From positions 1 to 8,837 of the forward strand of contig JAGGYV010000164.1 in the NCBI GenBank assembly GCA_021162325.1: 8,837 nucleotides of DNA, given 5' to 3'. A model generated the notes under the pieces. That model was not told where the DNA came from. It searched no databases and worked only from the letters and a program-made list of their open reading frames with translations. Shown here piece after piece: positions 1-5,059 of the stretch (the stretch's first letter is position 1; every line of letters begins with the position of its first letter). The position numbers and the translations under genes are program-made. The stretch is from Desulfobacteraceae bacterium. Lineage in GTDB: Bacteria > Desulfobacterota > Desulfobacteria > Desulfobacterales > Desulfosalsimonadaceae.

Positions 1-700
1 ACAATCCGCTGCTTTCCGGCCAGGACCGTTTTTTCAAATAAACGTTAACCGCATCCGGCAGCAGATGATCAAATTGCGGGCCCATCTGGGCAAAAAAAGC
101 GCCCAGATTTTTAATGCTACGGTTTTTAGAAAGGGGCTGGCCCCGATGACGCAAATCCATTGCCGCACCGTCAATGACGTAGATTTCGGTGCCGGAGACC
201 ATGAAATTTCCCCAATGCGCATCATTATGGGCAAGCCCCGATTGATGCAGATTCGCCATGGCAGAAACGATTTGCCCCAGAAGCCCTGCGCGCCGAATAT
301 CCGTGGCTGCCTGGTCCCAGGCATCTAAAAAATCAACGGCCGCATGAATTCGTTGAAAGACCAGAACCCGGGCCCCTGTGAAAGGGAGAATGCCTTTAAA
401 AAGCAAGGTGGGACTGAGAATATTCGAGGATTTTAACGCAAGAATCCCGCGTTCTTCACGAATACTGTGTTTTTCCCCCCGTCGCTGATCCAGAAAAAAC
501 TTGATGACAACCGGCTGATCATCGTAAATGCCGGCACAAACCAGCCGTTTGCCGGGAAGGTTTCGCAGAATCCCGTGGCAGGTCAATTTCACGCACTGGT
601 CAGGGGTTTGAACGGATACGTAAAAAGGCGTCTGAATGTCATAGCCGGCCGTGAGAATGCCGCCGCCATCACCGGTTATTTTTGCCGAACGTCCATTCAT
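1..700 (-). CDS. Protein-kinase-fold protein, InaA / lipopolysaccharide kinase (Kdo/WaaP)-like, partial (3' end outside window)
   Basis: An open frame of 233 codons runs from an ATG at 700 to the window edge with no stop, so the C-terminus is missing. Visible kinase-fold marks are a VVIK strand with Lys67 in the ATP-binding lysine position, a catalytic loop HNDAHWGN (His158, Asp160, Asn165), and IDG with Asp177 in the metal-binding position (DG rather than DFG). This pattern matches small bacterial kinases of the InaA/WaaP/KdkA kind, which phosphorylate lipopolysaccharide core sugars or related substrates at the inner membrane. The actual substrate cannot be told from sequence. No signal peptide or membrane segment is visible. 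An in-frame TAG lies eight codons upstream of the ATG, and no earlier ATG, GTG or TTG occurs in between, so 700 is the only reasonable start. It has no clear Shine-Dalgarno sequence. The gene is 408 bp from the reductase gene upstream and probably has its own promoter. An RIO-like or aminoglycoside-type kinase is an alternative. Confidence 0.72.
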   Translation of the reverse strand, partial: MNGRSAKITGDGGGILTAGYDIQTPFYVSVQTPDQCVKLTCHGILRNLPGKRLVCAGIYDDQPVVIKFFLDQRRGEKHSIREERGILALKSSNILSPTLLFKGILPFTGARVLVFQRIHAAVDFLDAWDQAATDIRRAGLLGQIVSAMANLHQSGLAHNDAHWGNFMVSGTEIYVIDGAAMDLRHRGQPLSKNRSIKNLGAFFAQMGPQFDHLLPDAVNVYLKKRSWPESSGL

Positions 701-792
701 AGCATTTACGCCAGATTTGTCTGACTATTCTGAAATTTTTAGAAAAAAAGTGTTCAAAAAATTTATTTTAGATCCCCGACGATTCATGTATG

Positions 793-829
793 CCCCGGTT
801 ATTTCATGCCGGGGACGAAAGCCATTATA
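793..829 (-). promoter_or_regulatory. Candidate -10 box and leader hairpin ahead of the kinase gene
   Basis: On the minus strand a perfect TATAAT lies at 824-829. No good -35 hexamer sits 16-18 bp upstream of it, where the sequence is C-rich. Transcription from here would give a leader of roughly 115 nt before the ATG at 700. The leader contains a hairpin with arms CCCCGG at 793-798 and CCGGGG at 809-814 around a 10-base loop. A further CCCCG at 773-777 could compete for pairing with the 3' arm. Promoter assignment is tentative. The hairpin is read directly from the sequence but its role is unknown. Confidence 0.3.
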
Positions 830-860
830 GTATAAACTAAAATCGTGGGGGGAACCAGCT

Positions 861-1037
861 AAATTTGATGGCTTCACAAAAAGTCCAAATTCTGTGTTGC
901 GCTTCATCCTTCGCTTCTTCATGGTACGATAAGTACGAATCATTACTCAGGATTTGCGCGCCTCGCCAGTTTTATTCGATTGGTGGCACTTTTTTCTTTG
1001 CCATCGGAATTCGACTTTTTACGAGTTTGTCAAATTT
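861..1037. repeat. MITE-like dispersed repeat with terminal inverted repeats, copy A
   Basis: This element of about 177 bp has outer arms AAATTTGA (861-868) and TCAAATTT (1030-1037). Inside them are imperfect arms around CACAAAAAGTCC (875-886) on the left and GACTTTTTACGAG on the right. Its interior closely matches copy B at 2864-3018 in the same orientation, sharing AAAAAGTCCAAATTCTGTGT, a long stretch around TAAGTACGAATCAT, and ATTTGCGCGCC. It has no credible ORF. Short non-coding elements ending in such arms are scattered in many deltaproteobacterial genomes; that is my recollection of the general pattern, not a database match. It lies between the reductase and kinase genes. It could be a miniature transposable element or a REP-like hairpin that affects mRNA ends. 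Confidence 0.75.
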
Positions 1038-1056
1038 GCCAAAACCGTATCTGAAA

Positions 1057-1082
1057 GCAATGTATCAGTGCATCAGCATTGC
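1057..1082 (-). terminator. Hairpin just downstream of the reductase-rhodanese gene, possible weak terminator
   Basis: Arms GCAATG (1057-1062) and CATTGC (1077-1082) flank a 14-base loop, 26 bp past the TGA of the reductase gene. On the minus strand it is followed only by short T runs (CTTTC, then GGTTTTGG). It is therefore a poor intrinsic terminator at best and may act mainly to protect the mRNA 3' end, perhaps together with adjacent repeat copy A. Confidence 0.3.
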
Positions 1083-1108
1083 CTGTAATTTCAATCCGGC
1101 CCATGGAA

Positions 1109-2824
1109 TCAGGTATCCATACCAAAATCCATACCGCTCTGTTTCAATCCTGCGACACCGGCCCCGACACTGGCAGTATCCTCGAATCCATGTGTTCTGA
1201 GATTGATCTGGGCTTCATACGACCGGACGCCGGTATTACAAATCAATACCAGTCTTTTGCCTTTGGGAACCTCGTCAATGCGCTGTTCAAGTTCATTATG
1301 GGGAATACTTTTCCAGATTTCCGGATACATTTCTTCAAATACACGGGCATCCGCATAAGCGCGACAATCAAGAAAAAGACAATCCCCTTTGTCTTTCTCT
1401 TGCCAGCATTGCTCAAATTCATCCAGCTCCATCGGCATATACCGGCCATCTAAAAAATTTTCCGCGGCATTGCCCAATGCATTAATGATATCCATTGCCG
1501 AAGCAAACGGGGGCGAGTAGGCAAGTTCCAGGTTGCTGATCGCATCAACGGTCGGATGGTACTGAAGAATCGACGCAACGGCATTGATACGGGTAAACAT
1601 CCCGCTGCTCTCCGCACCAAAGCCCTGAATACCCAAAACCCGGCGGGTTTTTCGATCCACCACAAGCTCCAGATAAATGATTTCTTTTTCCGGATAAAAA
1701 TGCGCCCGGTCAAACTGGGACACCTGAATCCCGACGGCATCAAAACCTTCTTTTAAAGCGGTTTCAACCGATAAACCTGCCCCCGCAAGACCCATATCAA
1801 AAGTTTTTACCACAAAACTTCCCACAGCACCTTTAAAAGTAGCATTCCCCCCAGCCATGTTCGTTCCAATCACTCTCCCCTGGCGATTGGCCATGGACCC
1901 CAATGGAAAAAACCCCGGCTTACCAGTAATCAAATTCGATATCTGCACACAATCTCCCCCGGCATAAATGTCCGGGTCCGACGTCTGCATCTGATCATTC
2001 ACCACGATAAACCCGTTTGGAGATATTTCAATCCCTGCATCTTTCGCGAGCGCAGTATTCGGTGCAATACCGACCGCCATAATTACCAGGTCGGCAGACA
2101 AAGACCGTTTATTTGTCTTTACCCTTTCAACAGAGTCCTTACCCTCAATTGCTTCCACGGACTCTCCCAAATAAAACGACACCCCGTTTTCTTCCATGTG
2201 ACGCTGAGCCATGCGTGAAAGATTTTTACTGACAAACCCGGGCATAATCTGATCGCAGTATTCCACCACGGATGTTTCAATCTGCCACATATCTGCCAGG
2301 GCCTCAGCCATTTCCAATCCAATGAAACCAGCGCCAATTACGACCGCTTTTTCAATCTTTCCTGAGGTCACCATTTCTTTTATCTGAATCGCATCATGAA
2401 GGTTACTGACACAAAAAATATTTTTCAATGATGTGCCGGGGATGTTCAATCCTTTTGGTTTGGTGCCAACACCAATAACCAGCTTATCATAGGCGAGGTC
2501 CTTCTCGCCACCGTCCCTTGATTGCACCCTGACCGTTTTATTTTTCCGGTCAACCTTGACGGCTTTTGTCCCGGGCAGTGCAGTCACGCCCTTATCATCT
2601 TGAAAGAAACGTTCATCCCGGACCATATGAAAACTCGTAGATCTGAGTTCTGATTCATCGCTCACATCTCCGGAGATAAAGTACGGAATACCACACCCGC
2701 CGTATGAAATCATTTCATCCTGATCAATTAATGTAACATTGGCATCCTGACGGAGCCTTTTAAAACGACATCCTGCTTTCGGCCCGACAGCCACAGCACC
2801 GATTATGACAATATTTTCAGACAT
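1109..2824 (-). CDS. FAD-dependent CoA-disulfide / NADH persulfide reductase with C-terminal rhodanese domain
   Basis: This 571-residue protein has the layout of the CoADR-RHD / Npsr family. Residues 5-14 hold the FAD-binding Rossmann start (IVIIGAVAVG). Cys44 lies in SYGGCGIPYF, the single redox cysteine that forms a mixed disulfide with CoA in this family. Residues 161-176 form the NAD(P)H-binding motif VVIGAGFIGLEMAEAL, and Asp291 in YAGGDC contacts FAD. A dimerisation domain follows. The last 110 or so residues are a rhodanese domain with catalytic Cys529 in CNTGVRS. Family members reduce CoA disulfide, CoA persulfide or polysulfide with NADH in the cytoplasm. The rhodanese cysteine carries sulfane sulfur to the CoA site. 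The likely job here is sulfur or persulfide reduction or disulfide stress repair. AAGGAG at 2832-2837 lies 7 bases before the ATG and fixes the start. The gene stands apart from the operon upstream and is bracketed by repeat copies A and B. All key residues are present. Confidence 0.9.
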   Translation of the reverse strand: MSENIVIIGAVAVGPKAGCRFKRLRQDANVTLIDQDEMISYGGCGIPYFISGDVSDESELRSTSFHMVRDERFFQDDKGVTALPGTKAVKVDRKNKTVRVQSRDGGEKDLAYDKLVIGVGTKPKGLNIPGTSLKNIFCVSNLHDAIQIKEMVTSGKIEKAVVIGAGFIGLEMAEALADMWQIETSVVEYCDQIMPGFVSKNLSRMAQRHMEENGVSFYLGESVEAIEGKDSVERVKTNKRSLSADLVIMAVGIAPNTALAKDAGIEISPNGFIVVNDQMQTSDPDIYAGGDCVQISNLITGKPGFFPLGSMANRQGRVIGTNMAGGNATFKGAVGSFVVKTFDMGLAGAGLSVETALKEGFDAVGIQVSQFDRAHFYPEKEIIYLELVVDRKTRRVLGIQGFGAESSGMFTRINAVASILQYHPTVDAISNLELAYSPPFASAMDIINALGNAAENFLDGRYMPMELDEFEQCWQEKDKGDCLFLDCRAYADARVFEEMYPEIWKSIPHNELEQRIDEVPKGKRLVLICNTGVRSYEAQINLRTHGFEDTASVGAGVAGLKQSGMDFGMDT

Positions 2825-2863
2825 ATAATCGCTCCTTCTGTGCGTTTTTAATTAGAACCATTT

Positions 2864-3018
2864 ATGACGGCTTCGTAAAAAGTCCAAATTCTGTGTTGCG
2901 CTGCATTTTTCGTTTCTTCAAAGTACGCTAAGTACGAATCATCACTCAAAATTTGCGCGCCTTGAATTTGAACTTTTATACTTTACCGTCGGAATCTGAT
3001 TTTTTACGAGACTATCAT
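2864..3018. repeat. MITE-like dispersed repeat with terminal inverted repeats, copy B
   Basis: This element of about 155 bp begins ATGACGGCTTCGTAAAAAGTCC and ends in GATTTTTTACGAGACTATCAT, so its ends form an imperfect inverted repeat. It aligns in the same orientation with copy A (861-1037) along its whole length, and copy A carries roughly 20 extra bases in the right half. It is non-coding. It lies in the probable 5' leader of the reductase gene, ending about 40 bp before that ATG, so its fold could affect expression of the gene. Confidence 0.75.
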
Positions 3019-3045
3019 TTATAAAAGAAAAAATTTATCCCTATT

Positions 3046-3073
3046 ATTATGCCTGTGCAAGAAAATTTAACAA
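3046..3073 (-). promoter_or_regulatory. Candidate sigma-70-type promoter for the reductase-rhodanese gene
   Basis: On the minus strand TTGTTA (3068-3073) and CATAAT (3046-3051) are separated by 16 bp, matching the -35 and -10 consensus at 4/6 and 5/6 positions. Transcription would begin near 3040 and pass through repeat copy B, giving a leader of about 215 nt. The surroundings are AT-rich, so chance similarity is possible. Confidence 0.35.
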
Positions 3074-3170
3074 AAAATAAGTAAAAAAAGGCAGGTTGCT
3101 CAAACTCGTAAGAAAATCAAACTTGCATTAAATCTAAAAACACCGGAGCAGGGTAAATAATTACGGCTGT

Positions 3171-3491
3171 TTATTTTTTTACTTCATTGGCAACCCATTC
3201 CAGAAACGCCGGGTTGCCGCCGGTTGTGGGGATACTGACAATGCAGGGACATTCCGAGCTGTGGTTGGCCTTGACGATTTCAACCAGTTCCGGAACTTTT
3301 GATGATGTTGTTTTGGCAATCATAACAACTTCCGTGTCATACTGGAGTTCGCCATCCCAATGGTAAATGGAGTTCATCTGATCGATAATATTCACACATG
3401 CCGCCAGGCGATGGCTGACCAGTTCGTTTCCGATCGCCACGGCTTCGGCCTTACTTCCCACGGTCATATACACAATCGATGTATTTTCCAT
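3171..3491 (-). CDS. cutA: CutA1-type divalent-cation tolerance protein
   Basis: This 106-residue protein has the usual CutA length and its signature LAACVNII (residues 29-36), followed by SIYHWDGELQYDTEV (41-55) and the C-terminal SIPTTGG...FLEWV (86-100). CutA proteins are small cytoplasmic trimers resembling PII proteins. They are linked to copper and other divalent-metal tolerance in E. coli, although their molecular role is unsettled. The usual HPYE segment is HSSE here (residues 77-80), followed by CPC with Cys81 and Cys83. The frame stays open upstream to an ATG at 3587, but that would overlap the hydrolase gene and add 32 residues foreign to the family. The ATG at 3491 has an AAAGGAAAG ribosome site at the right distance. 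It is the last gene of the probable operon, 49 bp after the hydrolase stop. Confidence 0.9.
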   Translation of the reverse strand: MENTSIVYMTVGSKAEAVAIGNELVSHRLAACVNIIDQMNSIYHWDGELQYDTEVVMIAKTTSSKVPELVEIVKANHSSECPCIVSIPTTGGNPAFLEWVANEVKK

Positions 3492-3495
3492 TGTC

Positions 3496-3504
3496 TTTCC
3501 TTTC
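3496..3504 (-). promoter_or_regulatory. Ribosome-binding site deciding the cutA start
   Basis: On the minus strand GAAAGGAAA, containing AGGA at 3498-3501, lies 6 bases before the ATG at 3491 when counted from the core. It supports the shorter 106-residue CutA over the in-frame start at 3587. Confidence 0.7.
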
Positions 3505-3540
3505 TTATTTTCAATATTTTTCCGCCAGACGAATTTTTCA

Positions 3541-4434
3541 TCAGGTCTGAGCATCCGGGTTGCGCTGTTTTTCATTATCGGTTTCAAAAAATTCCCGTAT
3601 AACCTCTGCCGTCTCTTTGGGCTTTTCCATGGGAATCAGGTGACCGGCATCTTTGACCATCCGGTAAGTGCCGTCCGGAAATGTATCCGCAATCACCGGA
3701 TAATCAATAAAAGCCTTATTTTCCGTAAACTCTCCTTCAAGAACACATACCGGGCAGGTGACGTCGCTTAAAATCGGCCAGGGATCATATCCCATGCTGC
3801 CCATGAACAGGGCCGCTTCTTTTTGAGGATGACATGTCAGTTCCAGGCCGCCGGAATCTGACGCCTTCATTCCATATTGAATATATAAATCCAGCATCTC
3901 ATTATCCCAGGATTGAAACATCTTTTTTGATTTTAAATAGTCTTTTGCCTCTTTATCTCCCGCCCAGTTATTCCGTCGATTAATCGATTTCCCGGCCAAT
4001 GGATGGTCTTCTACTTTCATCACCATGTGATAAAAATTTCGAGGCAAAAAAATTGGCTCAATCAGCATTAATTTTTCAACCGGCTGCCTGAGCTTCCCCG
4101 CAGCAATGGTCATAATCGCCCCACCCATGGAGTGACCGACCATATTGGGTAAATTCAAATCCAGATTTTGACACAACCGGGTTAAATCTTCGGCCAGAAC
4201 CAGCCAGTTCAAACCCCCGTTGTCCGGATCAACCTCCCGGTGATCACAAAAATAGGGTGCAATAATTTTAAACCGGCCAGCCAGTTCTCTTGCAATGGGA
4301 TGCCATAGCCATGGCAAAAAACCGGTGGCATGCAAAAAAACGATTGCCGGCCCGGACCCGTCATAAAACAAACAGGGAATTTCCGTATCCCCGATATCTA
4401 TCGTTTTCAGAATCGGTGGTTCCGTCACAATCAT
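3541..4434 (-). CDS. Alpha/beta-hydrolase fold protein, substrate unknown
   Basis: This 297-residue protein has the elements of an alpha/beta hydrolase. An oxyanion-hole loop HATGF occupies residues 35-39, the nucleophile elbow GHSMGG carries Ser102, and the catalytic histidine is His265 in DAGHLIPMEKP. The acid is less clear. The segment CVLEGEFTEN (230-239), where an Asp normally follows Gly-Glu-x, has Thr237 there with Glu235 and Glu238 nearby. A lid-like region spans about residues 130-210. There is no signal peptide, so it should be cytoplasmic. Possible activities are esterase, lipase-like or C-C bond hydrolase, and none can be chosen. Its start lies 12 bp after the FTR gene stop with a modest AAGAGAG ribosome site at 4440-4446. 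It is probably co-transcribed with the redox pair upstream and cutA downstream. Confidence 0.85.
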   Translation of the reverse strand: MIVTEPPILKTIDIGDTEIPCLFYDGSGPAIVFLHATGFLPWLWHPIARELAGRFKIIAPYFCDHREVDPDNGGLNWLVLAEDLTRLCQNLDLNLPNMVGHSMGGAIMTIAAGKLRQPVEKLMLIEPIFLPRNFYHMVMKVEDHPLAGKSINRRNNWAGDKEAKDYLKSKKMFQSWDNEMLDLYIQYGMKASDSGGLELTCHPQKEAALFMGSMGYDPWPILSDVTCPVCVLEGEFTENKAFIDYPVIADTFPDGTYRMVKDAGHLIPMEKPKETAEVIREFFETDNEKQRNPDAQT

Positions 4435-4446
4435 AGGGTCTCTCTT

Positions 4447-4779
4447 CTATAAAAATAATTTTTCAGGCGAGCGTCTTTCCGGAACATACTGTTTTTCGAT
4501 TTCACCCTCATTCCATTCTGATGAAACATACAGACTGCAATAACAGCTTCCGAATTCCGCGACATCCGGGGCCCTGTAAACACACGGACAGACAATGTCC
4601 TTATCATGATCTCTATCACCGGATGCCAATCGGCAGGGGCACCCCATATAGCCATAACGGTCTTTATTGGCAATCAAACCTTCCAGCAGTTCCAAAACCA
4701 GTTTTTTATCCTTGTTGAAAAAAAACCCCCTGGGTTCCTGTACTTTTTTTAACTGCTCATATAACTGCTCAACATTCAT
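4447..4779 (-). CDS. Ferredoxin:thioredoxin reductase catalytic-subunit family protein
   Basis: This 110-residue protein has three CxC motifs: Cys47-Pro-Cys49, Cys64-Pro-Cys66 and Cys79-Tyr-Cys81. They are the signature of the FTR catalytic (beta) subunit. In that family four cysteines bind a [4Fe-4S] cluster and the other two form the redox disulfide next to it. The protein takes single electrons from ferredoxin and reduces a protein disulfide. Here the motifs are 14 and 12 residues apart, against 16 and 8 in the plant enzyme as I recall it. The N-terminal 40 residues are charged and helical-looking, with no membrane segment. The ATG overlaps the stop of the glutaredoxin gene in TAATG. An AAAGGAGG lies 13 bases upstream, inside the glutaredoxin gene, so the two are translationally coupled. 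The likely partner is that glutaredoxin. No gene for the FTR variable subunit is present in the window. Confidence 0.9.
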   Translation of the reverse strand: MNVEQLYEQLKKVQEPRGFFFNKDKKLVLELLEGLIANKDRYGYMGCPCRLASGDRDHDKDIVCPCVYRAPDVAEFGSCYCSLYVSSEWNEGEIEKQYVPERRSPEKLFL

Positions 4780-5033
4780 TATAGTCCCAGCGCCTCCTTT
4801 ATTTCATCTTCCTTATAACCGACAATGACTGTATCGCCGATTTTAATGGTCGGAAAAGAACATTTCGGATTCAGTTGCTTCACATCTTCCAAAATGGCCT
4901 TGCGTTCATCCCCTTCCAGAATATCCACATCAACAAAATCATAGGCCACATCACATTCATTCAAAAAACGCTTGGTGGCCTTACAATGCCCGCAGGTACT
5001 TAATGAATATATTTTCACGTCAGAATCTGCCAT
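4779..5033 (-). CDS. Glutaredoxin / NrdH-like thioredoxin-fold protein
   Basis: This 84-residue single-domain thioredoxin-fold protein has active site STCGHCK (Cys14 and Cys17) and the cis-proline loop SFPTIKIG (Pro61). It ends with GYKEDEIKEAL, a usual glutaredoxin tail helix. Two extra cysteines, Cys27 and Cys58, lie outside the active site. CGHC is unlike the CPYC of classical glutathione-linked glutaredoxins, so reduction by a protein reductase rather than glutathione is plausible. Strong AAAGGAG at 5042-5048 lies 8 bases before the ATG. It follows glnS by 26 bp and overlaps the FTR-type gene by one base. This suggests it is the electron acceptor of that enzyme and passes dithiol electrons to unknown cytoplasmic targets. 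Ribonucleotide reductase or peroxiredoxin-like proteins are typical targets of such carriers. Confidence 0.88.
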   Translation of the reverse strand: MADSDVKIYSLSTCGHCKATKRFLNECDVAYDFVDVDILEGDERKAILEDVKQLNPKCSFPTIKIGDTVIVGYKEDEIKEALGL

Positions 5034-5059
5034 ATCAGAAGCTCCTTTCCTATCATTTT

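Larger units (their letters stand above)
701..1108. other. 408-bp intergenic region between kinase and reductase genes
   Basis: No credible gene lies here. The region holds repeat copy A (861-1037), the leader hairpin and TATAAT box nearer the kinase, and a hairpin just past the reductase stop. Short open frames across it on both strands lack Shine-Dalgarno sequences and recognisable protein features, and they mostly translate the repeat. Confidence 0.7.
2825..3170. other. 346-bp intergenic region between cutA and the reductase gene
   Basis: No gene is visible. From the cutA end it contains an AT-rich stretch with a short sequence resembling one end of the dispersed repeat (3099-3125, CAAACTCGTAAGAAAATCAA), a candidate promoter (3046-3073) and repeat copy B (2864-3018). 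The ribosome-binding site of the reductase gene follows. No convincing intrinsic terminator for the upstream operon was found. Confidence 0.65.

Noticed and set aside
725..943. 72-codon minus-strand open frame upstream of the kinase gene
   Set aside because: Its product is unlike any family I know, part of it translates repeat copy A, and it has no ribosome site.
865..1453. Overlapping plus-strand open frames across copy A and the end of the reductase gene
   Set aside because: They run through the repeat and antisense to a well-supported gene, with no recognisable motif.
861..3018. Composite transposon or CRISPR-like array
   Set aside because: There is no transposase, only two repeat copies about 2 kb apart, and no regular spacer pattern. 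The reductase looks like a normal resident gene.
3492..3587. Longer cutA starting at the ATG at 3587
   Set aside because: It overlaps the hydrolase gene and adds 32 residues absent from CutA proteins. AAAGGAAAG supports 3491.
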